A DNA stretch of 64,000 nt from positions 6,623,501 to 6,687,500 of the forward strand of contig FSRD01000001.1 of the NCBI GenBank assembly GCA_900129675.1. The letters run 5' to 3'. Positions 20,450 through 30,453 of this stretch are shown piece by piece (positions within the stretch are counted from its first letter, which is position 1; each line of letters begins with the position of its first letter). A program made the translations under genes and the position numbers. A model generated the notes under the pieces. The model had not been told where the DNA came from. It saw only the letters and a program-made list of their open reading frames with translations, and did not search any database. This DNA comes from Bradyrhizobium erythrophlei (GTDB taxonomy: Bacteria > Pseudomonadota > Alphaproteobacteria > Rhizobiales > Xanthobacteraceae).

Positions 20450-20746
20450 ATGTCGGCCTATGTGATCTCCGAAGTCGACGTAAGGGACGCCGCGGGCTTT
20501 GAGGCCTATCGCACCATCGCCGCCAAGGCGATCGCGCAATATGGCGGCCGCTATCTGGTCCGCGGCGGCGCCGCCAACGTGGCCGAAGGTGGCCCGCCGC
20601 CGAAGAACATCATCGTCGTCGATTTTCCCTCGATGGAGCGCCTGCGCGAATGGTACGCCTCGCCGGAATACGCCGAGGCGCTGAAGGTGCGGCGAACCGC
20701 ATTGGAGCGGCGTCTGATTTTTGTCGAGGGCGTGGCGACGGCATAG
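20450..20746 (+). CDS. DUF1330 domain protein
   Basis: 98-residue dimeric alpha-beta-barrel protein of the DUF1330 family: AYVISEVDVRDAAGFEAYRT at the start, GGRYLVRGG in the middle, and a C-terminal FPSMERLREWYASPEYAEAL. The biochemical function of the family is unknown. Its close linkage to the SDR suggests a shared pathway. Confidence 0.88.
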   Translation: MSAYVISEVDVRDAAGFEAYRTIAAKAIAQYGGRYLVRGGAANVAEGGPPPKNIIVVDFPSMERLREWYASPEYAEALKVRRTALERRLIFVEGVATA

Positions 20747-20758
20747 TTCTTCATTTTC

Positions 20759-20848
20759 CGTCATGGCCGGGCTTGTCCCGGCCATCCACGTCTTCCTGCT
20801 TCGCTGCACGCGAAGTCGTGGATGCCCGGGACAAGCCCGGGCATGACG
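20759..20848. repeat. dispersed palindromic repeat (CGTCATGGCCGGGCTTGTCC type)
   Basis: Outer arms CGTCATGGCCGGGCTTGTCC and GGACAAGCCCGGGCATGACG face each other about 50 bases apart, with inner CCACGTCTT/GTCGTGG arms. A related, more degenerate copy lies at 45302-45420. The copy sits between two convergent genes and may act as a transcript-end structure. Confidence 0.75.
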
Positions 20849-20866
20849 AGGCGGATGGAGAGACGC

Positions 20867-21880
20867 TTACCACTCCTCCAGCACGATCTTGCCGCGCGAT
20901 TTGCCGCTTTCCAAAAGCGCGTGCGCGCGCTTGAGGTTCGCTGCGTTGATCGTCCCAAACGTCTGATCCAGTGTGGTGCGCAGCACACCCTTGTCGATGA
21001 GGTCGGCGACGTCGTTGAGCAGCATGTGCTGGCCGATCATGTCCGGCGTCTGGAACGAGGAGCGGGTGAACATGGATTCCCAGTGGATCGAAACCGCCTT
21101 GCCCTTGAAGGCGCTGACATTGAATTCCGGGGGATCGTCGATCAGACCAAACTTGCCCTGCGGCGCGATGAAGTCGGCGATTCCCTTGTAGTGCTGGTCG
21201 GTGTAGGTCAGGCTGGCGACCAGGCCCACCGGCGGCAGTTTCAGTTTTTCGATCTGCTCTTTCATCGGCTTCGCGTGATCGATGACGGCATGGGCGCCGA
21301 GATCGAGGCACCATTTTTGCGATTCCGGCCGCGTTGCGGTGGCGACCACGGTCAGGCCCGTGAGGCGGCGCGCGAGCTGGGTCAGGATCGAGCCGACGCC
21401 GCCGGCGCCGCCGGTGATCAAAAGCGTGCGCGGGTCGACGCTCTTGCCGGGCACGGCGCCGAGGCGATCGAACAGCAATTCCCAGGCGGTGATCGAGGTC
21501 AGCGGCAATGCTGCGGCCTGCGCGAACGACAGCGATTTCGGCTTCTTGCCGACGATGCGCTCGTCGACGAGATGAAACTCCGAATTGGTGCCCTGGCGCA
21601 GGATCGATCCGGCGTAAAATACTTCGTCGCCCGGCTTGAAGAGGCTGACGTCGGGGCCGACGGCATCGACGATTCCGGCGGCGTCATAGCCCAAAATCTT
21701 GGTCTCGCCCTCGGGCGGTGCGGCGCGCTTGCGGACCTTGTAGTCGACCGGGTTGGCGGAGATCGCCTTCACGGCGACCCTGACGTCGCGGCCCTTCGGC
21801 TCCGGTTTGGCGGCCTCGAAATCGATCAGTGCATCCGCTGCATCGATCGGCAGCGATTTTTTATATCCGACGGCCTTCAT
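20867..21880 (-). CDS. zinc-free MDR-type NADPH dehydrogenase (quinone oxidoreductase-like)
   Basis: 337-residue medium-chain dehydrogenase/reductase. An N-terminal GroES-like fold (VAVKAISANPVDYKVRKRAA) is followed by the nucleotide-binding motif GGAGGVGSILTQLARRLTGL. The catalytic-zinc ligands of classical alcohol dehydrogenases are missing, which favours an NADPH:quinone-reductase or enone-reductase type. Start MKAVGYKKS has GGAGACAGGG upstream; longer in-frame extensions run into the regulatory spacer. Divergent from an HxlR regulator that probably controls it. Confidence 0.88.
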   Translation of the reverse strand: MKAVGYKKSLPIDAADALIDFEAAKPEPKGRDVRVAVKAISANPVDYKVRKRAAPPEGETKILGYDAAGIVDAVGPDVSLFKPGDEVFYAGSILRQGTNSEFHLVDERIVGKKPKSLSFAQAAALPLTSITAWELLFDRLGAVPGKSVDPRTLLITGGAGGVGSILTQLARRLTGLTVVATATRPESQKWCLDLGAHAVIDHAKPMKEQIEKLKLPPVGLVASLTYTDQHYKGIADFIAPQGKFGLIDDPPEFNVSAFKGKAVSIHWESMFTRSSFQTPDMIGQHMLLNDVADLIDKGVLRTTLDQTFGTINAANLKRAHALLESGKSRGKIVLEEW

Positions 21881-21972
21881 GCCCTGTCTCCATCTGCTGA
21901 CGTCTGAAAAACGCTCTCCCGGGGTAATTGTCGCGCTGGCGTCAAAATGGCAAGTACTGTAAATTGAGGGAT

Positions 21973-21994
21973 ATAGTCCCTGTTTGGATACTAT
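21973..21994. promoter_or_regulatory. candidate HxlR operator
   Basis: ATAGT-N12-ACTAT inverted repeat in the 137-base spacer between the divergent MDR and HxlR genes, 24 bases before the HxlR start. Short arms make this tentative. Confidence 0.3.
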
Positions 21995-22017
21995 TGGAAA
22001 ACACCCGGAAAAATCGC

Positions 22018-22395
22018 ATGAAACGGCGGAATTTTGCCCATCGGCCCGGCTGCGCGGTGGAAGCAACGCTCGACCTGATCGATGGCAAGTGGAAGGGCGT
22101 CATCCTGTTCCACCTTCAGGCCGGCACCCAGCGCTTTGGTGAGTTGCGGCGGCGGATGCCCGGTATTACCCAGCGCATGCTCACAAAGCAGCTCCGCGCG
22201 CTGGAGGACGACGATCTCGTGATCCGCAAGGTCTATGCCGAGGTCCCGCCGCGGGTCGAATATACCCTGTCCGAGATCGGCGAGAGCTTGCGGCCGGTGA
22301 TCGATACGTTGAAGGCATGGGGCGAGCGCCATCGGGAAAGGCTATCCTGCGCGCCGGTGCCGGCAACCATCAATGCGCCCGATCGCGCGGCATAG
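22018..22395 (+). CDS. HxlR-family winged-helix regulator
   Basis: 125-residue MarR-like regulator of the HxlR group: CAVEATLDLIDGKWKGVILF, FGELRRRMPGITQRMLTKQL (recognition helix) and RVEYTLSEIGESLRPVIDTL. Residue 12 is the conserved N-terminal Cys (RPGCAVE) which serves as a redox or quinone sensor in some members; a second Cys lies near the C-terminus. Upstream in-frame codons are not used because the ATG at MKRRNF gives the family start. Divergent from the MDR gene, its likely target. Confidence 0.9.
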   Translation: MKRRNFAHRPGCAVEATLDLIDGKWKGVILFHLQAGTQRFGELRRRMPGITQRMLTKQLRALEDDDLVIRKVYAEVPPRVEYTLSEIGESLRPVIDTLKAWGERHRERLSCAPVPATINAPDRAA

Positions 22396-22443
22396 AGCAT
22401 GATCCGGAAAAGTGGGCACCGGTTTTCCGAAAAGATCATGCTC
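22395..22443. repeat. dispersed palindrome GAGCATGATC...GATCATGCTC
   Basis: GAGCATGATC and GATCATGCTC form perfect 10-bp outer arms; CGGAAAA/TTTTCCG form inner arms. It begins on the last base of the HxlR stop codon. A near-identical copy lies at 35752-35800. Confidence 0.8.
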
Positions 22444-22533
22444 AAACAAAGGTAACGGTTTCGCGTCCCGGTTTCCCTTCTCTCGCTGTTGGCTCGCGCC
22501 TATATCAAGGGCCACGAATTTCAGGATTTTCGC

Positions 22534-23924
<1,391 letters not shown>

Positions 23925-23928
<4 letters not shown>

Positions 23929-25253
23929 GCCCGAAGCAACCGCGCGAGGCCGCCAACCTCTTTGCCGCGGCAGGGATGGAGCAGGACGCCCCGCGTCCGC
24001 TGCCCGACCGGTTGCGCCCGCAGGCGCTGGCCGATGTCGTCGGACAGGATCACATCCTCGGCCCCGACGGCGCGCTGACGCGGATGCTGGAAACGCGCAC
24101 GCTGGGCTCGCTGGTGTTCTGGGGACCGCCCGGCACCGGCAAGACCACGGTGGCGCGGCTGCTGGCGGACGCGACGGAGCTGCATTTCGAGCAGATTTCG
24201 GCGGTGTTTTCCGGCGTGGCCGATCTGAAAAAGGTGTTCGACGCCGCGCGCGCGCGCCGCGAGATGGGCAAGGGCACGCTGCTGTTCGTCGACGAGGTGC
24301 ATCGTTTCAATCGGGCGCAGCAGGATTCCTTTCTGCCTGTGATGGAAGACGGCACCGTGGTGCTGGTCGGCGCCACCACCGAAAACCCGTCCTTCGAGCT
24401 CAACGCGGCGTTGTTGTCGCGGGCGCGCGTGCTGGTGTTTCATTCGCTGGATCCCGCCGCGGTCGAACAACTCTACGGCCATGCCGAAAAGGTCGAGGGC
24501 CGGAAACTGCCGCTCGATGCCGAGGCGCGCGCCGTGCTGGTGCGGATGGCCGATGGCGACGGCCGCGCCGCGCTGACGCTTGCCGAAGAAGTCTGGCGCG
24601 CCGCGCGCAAGGAGGAAATCTTTAACGCCGAGCAGTTGCAGGACATTCTGCAGCGCCGCGCGCCGATCTATGACAAATCGGCCGACGGCCATTACAACCT
24701 GATCTCGGCGCTGCATAAATCGGTGCGCGGCTCCGATCCGGATGCGGCGCTGTATTACCTCGCGCGCATGATGGATGCCGGCGAGGACCCGCTGTTCCTG
24801 GCGCGGCGCGTGGTGCGGATGGCGGTGGAGGACATTGGCCTCGCCGATCCGCAGGCGCTGGTGATCTGCAACGCCGCCAAGGACGCCTATGATTTCTTAG
24901 GCCACCCGGAAGGCGAGCTCGCGATCGCGCAGGCCGTGATCTATCTCGCCACCGCGCCGAAATCGAACGCCGCCTACATGGCGTTCGGTGCCGCGATGCG
25001 CGCGGCGAAGGAGGGCGGTTCGCTGCTGCCGCCAAAACACATTCTCAATTCGCCGACCAAGCTGATGAAGTCCGAAGGCTATGGCGGCGGCTACGAATAC
25101 GACCACGACGCGCCGGATGCGTTCTCCGGCCAGGAGTATTTCCCGGACGCGCTGGGCCATCAGACCTTCTACGATCCGCCCGACCGCGGTTTTGAGCGTG
25201 AGATCCGCAAGCGGCTGGATTACTGGGCGAAGCTGCGGCGGGAGCGGAGATGA
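23925..25253 (+). CDS. rarA: replication-associated recombination protein A
   Basis: 442-residue AAA+ ATPase of the RarA/MgsA/WRNIP1 family acting at stalled forks. Walker A GPPGTGKTTVARLL near residue 65, Walker B LLFVDEVHRFNRAQQDSFLP, sensor region VGATTENPSFELN, and a C-terminal tetramerisation domain. Starts within the htrA stop and ends within the start of the next gene; all three overlap by 4 bases. Confidence 0.95.
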
Positions 25254-26140
25254 ACCGCTTCCAGCGCTTCGTTGGAGTAGACTGGTCGGGAGCAAAGGGA
25301 GTTTCGCAGTCTGGCATTCAAGTCGCCGAACTCGAAGTGGATTCTCCGTCTCCTCGGTTAAGGTGTGCGCCGAACGGAAGGAAGTGGAGTCGATACGATG
25401 TAATGGAATACATCGGACAGCTAAACGATAAGTCCACTCTCGTCGGAATCGATTTTGCCTTCTCGGTGCCATGGAACAAAAGTAGTCAATTCGCTCCTCA
25501 CGTGAATGACGCAAGGACACTCTGGGCGCTAGTTGACTCGCTTTGCGATGGAGCGCCGCATCTGTATGCCGGGCCGGTCTGGACAGCGGCGGACAGCCCT
25601 TTTCGCCCGTACATCTTTCACTATCAGACCAAGTATCGGGGCGAACGCTACGATCGTAAGAGGCGGAGAGAAGTCGAAAAGCTCGAAGGAAACGCGATCT
25701 CAGTCTATCACATGGCAGGCCCCCAAGTAGGCGCTGGTAGTTTTTCGGGGATGCGATTGTTGCACCAGATCACGAAATCCCATGGGGAAACGATAGCCAT
25801 CTGGCCCTTCGACAAGGTTGATGGCAACAAGACAGCGGTCGTTGAAATTTACCCGTCATTTTTCTATCGGAAGGCTGGCGCAAGGCGGCCAAACAGCAAG
25901 GATCTCATGGAATCGAACCATACTGAGATCGAAAAGGCTTTGAAATATTATGGTGCAACAAGAGTGGCTGAAGATGTCTGTCGGACTGTTGATCAAGCAG
26001 ACGCTTTGATCGCCGCCGCCGCGCTCAGGAAGCTTTCAACTGACTTAGCCTTTGAAACTCCCGCTAGACCGAATTTCGATCTTCGCGAAGGTTGGATATT
26101 TGGCCTGCCACCTGATGGTAATTTGCTCTCTGCAGGCTGA
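25250..26140 (+). CDS. DUF429-like protein with atypical base composition
   Basis: 296 residues. FVGVDWSGAKG at the start and VGIDFAFSVP near residue 65 are acidic strand motifs of an RNase H-like fold, as in DUF429 proteins; DQADALIAAAALR near the C-terminus resembles the last conserved acidic helix of that group. No biochemical role can be assigned. The gene is visibly richer in A+T than its neighbours and uses many codons rare around it, suggesting transfer, although it is coupled to rarA by an ATGA overlap. Confidence 0.75.
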   Translation: MNRFQRFVGVDWSGAKGVSQSGIQVAELEVDSPSPRLRCAPNGRKWSRYDVMEYIGQLNDKSTLVGIDFAFSVPWNKSSQFAPHVNDARTLWALVDSLCDGAPHLYAGPVWTAADSPFRPYIFHYQTKYRGERYDRKRRREVEKLEGNAISVYHMAGPQVGAGSFSGMRLLHQITKSHGETIAIWPFDKVDGNKTAVVEIYPSFFYRKAGARRPNSKDLMESNHTEIEKALKYYGATRVAEDVCRTVDQADALIAAAALRKLSTDLAFETPARPNFDLREGWIFGLPPDGNLLSAG

Positions 26141-26247
26141 GCTACGCGAACTCCAGCACTTCGTCCGTAAGCTGGCCTCTGCTGCGCCGATGCCAAATCC
26201 GCCATCAGTGCCGCCAGCATGGTCAGAGCCGATTTCGCCAGCGGCAT
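25993..26247 (-). pseudogene. possible 5' remnant of a secreted-protein gene
   Basis: On the minus strand a GGGGAG ribosome binding site precedes an ATG at 26247 that encodes MPLAKSALTMLAALMADLAS followed by AQQ, shaped like a signal peptide. The frame then runs antisense into the 3' end of the DUF429 gene and stops after 84 codons without recognisable domain. It may be the 5' stub of a gene cut off when the DUF429 gene arrived, or chance. Confidence 0.3.
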
Positions 26248-26376
26248 CCCGAATCTCCCCGTTTCCTGGCCGTTTGGCCCAACATGGCCGATCCGACGGC
26301 GGATTTGTCCTGATTCACCGTGACGATTCGCGGCATTTGCGCTACCCAACGGCTTAACTTCGGAGCCAGCGCCATC

Positions 26377-27573
26377 ATGAGCCGTCGCGTCAAGAAACCT
26401 CTCCGCCCGGCGGGCGATCGCCCGAAGGGCGCGCGGCCCTATCGCGGCTCGCAGGCCGAGCGGGCGCCGGCGCATCGCCCGGGCGGCAAGCCCGCGCGCT
26501 TTCCGGCTTCGGCGCCCCGTGCGCCGAAACCGTTCATTCCGGAGCCTGAAAAAGTCGTCGCCGAGGCGCCGCCGCTGCCGACCAAGGTTCAGACCGTGGT
26601 CGTGACCGCTGATGAGACCAACATGCGCGTCGACCGGTTTCTCGAGGCGCGTTTCCCCGGCCTGTCGTTCTCCCACATCCAGCGCATCGTCCGCAAAGGC
26701 GAGTTGCGCGTCAACGGCAAGCGCGCCGACAGCAAGGATAGGCTGGAGGAGGGGCAGAGTGTGCGGATTCCGCCGCTGAAACTGGATGCGCCGAAGGCCG
26801 CGCCCGGCAGCCTCTCCGAAGCCGCGCAAAAAACGCTGCAGGCGCTCAAGGACATGATCCTGTTCGAGGACGCGGATGTCATGGTGCTGAACAAGCCGCA
26901 GGGGCTGGCGGTGCAGGGCGGTTCCGGCATCACGCGCAATATCGACGACATGCTGGAAGTGATGCGCGACGCCAAGGGCCAGAAGCCGCGGCTGGTGCAT
27001 CGGCTCGACAAGGAAACCGCGGGCTGTCTCTTGATCGCCAAGACACGATTTGCCGCGACCGCCTTGACCGGCTCGTTCCGTCATCGCTCTGCGCGAAAAA
27101 TCTACTGGGCGCTGGTGGCGGGCGTGCCGAAGCCGAAGCAGGGCCGCATCTCGACCTATCTCGCCAAGGAAGAGAGCGAGGACGACACCATCATGCGGGT
27201 CGCCAGGCATGGCGACGAAGGCGCGAGCCACGCGGTGACCTATTACGCGGTCGTGGAGACGTCGGCGACCAAGCTCGCCTGGGTATCGCTGAAGCCGGTC
27301 ACCGGGCGAACCCATCAGTTGCGCGCGCATATGGCGCATATCGATCACGCCATCGTCGGCGATCCCAAATATTTCAACAAGGAAAACTGGCAACTGCCGG
27401 GCGGCATTTCGAACCGCCTGCACCTGCTGGCGCGCCGGATCGTGATTCCGCATCCGCGCGGCGGCGTGATCGATGCGAGCGCGCCTTTGCCGCCGCATAT
27501 GCTGCAGTCCTGGAACCTGCTCGGACTCGAGGCCGAGCGGTTCGATCCGATCGAGAACGCGCCGGAGGAATGA
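26377..27573 (+). CDS. RluC/RluD-family large-subunit rRNA pseudouridine synthase
   Basis: 398 residues. A basic, Pro/Arg-rich N-terminal extension of about 70 residues, then an S4 RNA-binding domain (MRVDRFLEARFPGLSFSHIQ) and the pseudouridine synthase domain with the catalytic aspartate in PRLVHRLDKETAG. C-terminal GRTHQLRAHMAHIDHAIVGD is the family signature. Which uridines of 23S rRNA are modified cannot be told. ATG chosen with CGGAG upstream. Confidence 0.92.
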   Translation: MSRRVKKPLRPAGDRPKGARPYRGSQAERAPAHRPGGKPARFPASAPRAPKPFIPEPEKVVAEAPPLPTKVQTVVVTADETNMRVDRFLEARFPGLSFSHIQRIVRKGELRVNGKRADSKDRLEEGQSVRIPPLKLDAPKAAPGSLSEAAQKTLQALKDMILFEDADVMVLNKPQGLAVQGGSGITRNIDDMLEVMRDAKGQKPRLVHRLDKETAGCLLIAKTRFAATALTGSFRHRSARKIYWALVAGVPKPKQGRISTYLAKEESEDDTIMRVARHGDEGASHAVTYYAVVETSATKLAWVSLKPVTGRTHQLRAHMAHIDHAIVGDPKYFNKENWQLPGGISNRLHLLARRIVIPHPRGGVIDASAPLPPHMLQSWNLLGLEAERFDPIENAPEE

Positions 27574-27579
27574 CGGTGC

Positions 27580-27603
27580 ATCACGGCGTCAACGCGCCGT
27601 GAT
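27580..27603 (+). terminator. hairpin after the pseudouridine synthase gene
   Basis: ATCACGGCG (27580-27588) pairs with CGCCGTGAT (27595-27603). No T tract follows, so it is at best a weak terminator or 3'-end stabiliser. Confidence 0.35.
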
Positions 27604-27707
27604 CCGATATCGTTCGAGACGGAGCAAGAACTGTCAAGGCGAGGCCGCGCCAATCGGCTATCGTTCGGTCGGACGTGCTCCCTTACTCAACGCTTCGAGC
27701 GACCACC

Positions 27708-28955
27708 ATGCAACATTCGGTGATTTCAGGTTTGATCGGGAATCTGCGCCGTGCCGCGCGTTTCCTTTTCCTCCTCGGCGCGGCGGCTTCCTCATGTGTC
27801 GCCGCAAACGCGCAGACACTCGTTCTCGCCGGCGGCAGCGTCTACAAATCGCCGGATGCCGCCCCGCTCGCCGATGCCGTCGTGGTGACGTCCGATGGTG
27901 TCATCACCGCGATCGGCAGCCGCAGCGAAGTGCAAATCCCGAAGGACGCGCAGATCATCGATTGCACGGGAAAGACCGTCGTCGCCGGCTTCTGGAACAG
28001 CCACGTCCATTTCACGCCGGCCGCATGGCGAAACGCGGCCAGCGCGCCGATAGCACCGCTGGAAGAGCACATGCGGGAGATGCTGACCAAATGGGGATTC
28101 ACCACCGTGTGGGACCTTGGGTCAGACCCGGATAATTCCCTGCCGCTGCGCCGCCGCATCAATGCGGGTGAAGTCGCGGGTCCCAACATCCGTTTCGCCG
28201 GCAACATCTTTCCCAAGGGCGGCCATCCGGTCTATCTGCCAGCCGAGATACGGCTCCCCGAAGCCGCGACACCCGAGGAAGCCGCGCAGATGGCGCGCGG
28301 CTTCATGGCAATGGGGATGGACGGCGTGAAGCTGTTCACCGGCACCTATATGGGCGACAAGCCCGTCGTGAACATGGATGTCGCGATCGCCAGGGCCGCG
28401 GTCGATGTGGCGCATGCCCAAGGCAAGCCGGTGTTCGCCCATCCGCAAAACAGAATGGGTGTGGACGTCGTGATCGCGGCTGGGGTTGATGTGCTCGCTC
28501 ACACGGTTCCTCGTGAAGCAGGCTACACCCAAGAGGAACTCGCTGCCTTCAAATCGCAAGGCACCGCGTTGACTCCGACGCTGTCCCTTTTTGCGAAAGC
28601 ACCACTCGGTGCCGCCCTGGCAGCCCGGCTGGTCGGGTCCGGCGTCGACCAGCTCAAGGCATTTTCGGACAATGGCGGCGCCGTTCTGTTCGGAACCGAC
28701 GTCGGCTTCACCGAGATCTACGACACCTCGCTCGAATATGAACTGATGCATCGCGCGCTTTCGGAAAGTCAGGTGCTTGCGTCGCTGACGACGAACCCGG
28801 CGCGCTACTTCAAGGCCGCGAACAAGGGCAAGGTCGAGCAGGGATTTGACGCCGATCTCGTGGTGCTCGATGGCGATCCCATCGCCGATGTCGGCAATCT
28901 CGCCAAGGTCGCCTACACCATCCGCGCGGGCCATATCATCTACCGGAAGCCGTGA
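27708..28955 (+). CDS. secreted amidohydrolase-family protein
   Basis: 415 residues with an N-terminal export signal (hydrophobic run FLFLLGAAASSCVAANAQ). Metal-dependent hydrolase fold of the imidazolonepropionase-like type: metal ligands in NSHVHF, His in VFAHPQ and in AHTVP, and the late Asp in FGTDVGFTE; a C-terminal NKGKVEQGFDADLVVLDGDP closes the family pattern. Substrate unknown. An upstream in-frame GTG would add 11 residues. Confidence 0.88.
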   Translation: MQHSVISGLIGNLRRAARFLFLLGAAASSCVAANAQTLVLAGGSVYKSPDAAPLADAVVVTSDGVITAIGSRSEVQIPKDAQIIDCTGKTVVAGFWNSHVHFTPAAWRNAASAPIAPLEEHMREMLTKWGFTTVWDLGSDPDNSLPLRRRINAGEVAGPNIRFAGNIFPKGGHPVYLPAEIRLPEAATPEEAAQMARGFMAMGMDGVKLFTGTYMGDKPVVNMDVAIARAAVDVAHAQGKPVFAHPQNRMGVDVVIAAGVDVLAHTVPREAGYTQEELAAFKSQGTALTPTLSLFAKAPLGAALAARLVGSGVDQLKAFSDNGGAVLFGTDVGFTEIYDTSLEYELMHRALSESQVLASLTTNPARYFKAANKGKVEQGFDADLVVLDGDPIADVGNLAKVAYTIRAGHIIYRKP

Positions 28956-28975
28956 AGTGGAATTGGCCGATCGCT

Positions 28976-29425
28976 CTACTGCCTGAACTGCGCGAGAAAC
29001 ATTCGCAGTGAATCGTGCGGGCTCTCGACGTCTGAAATCACCCAGCCGTCGGGGCCGTTGACGACGATGAAATTCAGCGTCACGGGGCGGCCGTGATTGT
29101 CGAAGGCCACGGAAACATAGGTCTTGTCGAACTGTTTGCGCAGGATCGCGATCCTGACCGGGCCGAGTTGCCAGGTCGGGCTTTGCACCAGGAAATCGTA
29201 AGGCGCGTCCGCCGGCGCGATCCATGCGGCGCGCAAACCCTGATCGAAGAACTGCCGCGCGGTTTCGGGATCGCGCGGCAATCCCTTTGAATAGTCGGAC
29301 GCGCCATTGCCGTAATGGGCGTAGACGTTCCGGATCAGGGATTCCGGCGAGCGGAACCCGGCCTGCGCTGGCGCCGGTGCGAGGCCGGCCAGCAGAACCG
29401 TGATTGCAGCGAAAATCCGCGCCAT
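28976..29425 (-). CDS. secreted DUF3828-like protein
   Basis: 149 residues with a signal peptide (MARIFAAITVLLAGLAPAPAQA) and an NTF2-like region (SPESLIRNVYAHYGNG, QFFDQGLRAAWIAP, TLNFIVVNGPDGWVISDVES). Members are small periplasmic proteins of unknown role. A TTG 30 bases upstream is an alternative start. Convergent with the amidohydrolase gene; the 20-base gap holds no terminator. Confidence 0.72.
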   Translation of the reverse strand: MARIFAAITVLLAGLAPAPAQAGFRSPESLIRNVYAHYGNGASDYSKGLPRDPETARQFFDQGLRAAWIAPADAPYDFLVQSPTWQLGPVRIAILRKQFDKTYVSVAFDNHGRPVTLNFIVVNGPDGWVISDVESPHDSLRMFLAQFRQ

Positions 29426-29527
29426 TCCGATCAGCTTTATTTGCAGCCCGCCCAAACCTATCTATTTCAAGCCTATGTTCTTTATGCGAACCGGTGTCCA
29501 TCTCGCTCAAAAACGCTATAAGGCTCC

Positions 29528-30304
29528 ATGCGCGAATTATTCGACGAAGTGGCGGGAAAATCCCCGCTCGATCCGCAGGAGGCCGTGCGCCGCACGACGC
29601 GCGCGCCGCAGCGCAAGCGCTTCTATACCTCGGCCGGCGTGGCCGAGGCCGATGGCGGCTTTGCGGTCACGCTCGACAGCAAGCCGATCCGCACGCCGTC
29701 CGGCCGCCAGGTGGTGGTGCCGACGCGCGGGATAGCAGAGGCGATCGCGGCGGAATGGAATGCGCAAGACGAGATGATCGATCCGCTGACCATGCCGCTG
29801 ACGCGCTTTGCCAACAGCGTCGTCGAGGCGGTGGCCGATCGGGTCGATGCGGTCGCCGACGATGTTGCAAAATATCTCGGCACCGATCTGCTGTTCTATC
29901 GCGCCGGCCATCCCGAGGCGCTGGTCGCCAAGGAAGCCGCGCATTGGGACCCGATCCTGTTTTGGGCGGCCGATACGTTGGGCGCGCATTTCATCCTCGC
30001 CGAGGGCATCGTGCATGTCGCCCAGCCGGAGCAGGCGGTGGCGGCGGCGCGGGGGGCTTTCCCTGACGACCCCTGGTCGATCGCGGCTTTACACGTGGTG
30101 ACCACCCTGACCGGCTCGGCGCTGCTCGCGCTGGCGCTGGCGCATGGCGTGCGCGACGCCGAACAGGTCTGGGCCGCCGCCCATGTCGATGAGGACTGGA
30201 ACATCGAGAAATGGGGCATGGACGAGGAAGTGGCGGCCCGCCGGGCCGCCCGGCTGGTCGATTTCCAGGCCGCGGTCCGCATCCTGACCGCTCTGAAGCC
30301 CTGA
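29528..30304 (+). CDS. ATP12-family F1-ATPase assembly chaperone
   Basis: 258-residue homologue of mitochondrial Atp12, which protects the F1 alpha subunit before assembly; found in alphaproteobacteria. Blocks RKRFYTSAGVAEADGGFAVT, LDSKPIRTPSGRQVVVPT, AEWNAQ, YLGTDLLFYRAGHPEALVAK and a C-terminal EDWNIEKWGMDEE are characteristic. No ATP synthase genes are in the window. Confidence 0.93.
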   Translation: MRELFDEVAGKSPLDPQEAVRRTTRAPQRKRFYTSAGVAEADGGFAVTLDSKPIRTPSGRQVVVPTRGIAEAIAAEWNAQDEMIDPLTMPLTRFANSVVEAVADRVDAVADDVAKYLGTDLLFYRAGHPEALVAKEAAHWDPILFWAADTLGAHFILAEGIVHVAQPEQAVAAARGAFPDDPWSIAALHVVTTLTGSALLALALAHGVRDAEQVWAAAHVDEDWNIEKWGMDEEVAARRAARLVDFQAAVRILTALKP

Positions 30305-30453
30305 ACCCCGGGCGTATGAACATGCGCCCATTTCATAGTTTGAGCGCTATCGGGCGCAAGACCGGTTGCCACTGTTGCCGATCGCGCTCTGTCGGTTAAC
30401 GAGAGGTTTACGACGCTGGGGTAGCGTTCCGCCTTCGGGCCGAGACCTCCGCC

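Noticed and set aside
30310..30329. Hairpin GGGCGTATG-AA-CATGCGCCC after the ATP12 gene as terminator
   Set aside because: Two-base loop, one mismatch-type pair and no T tract; not convincing.
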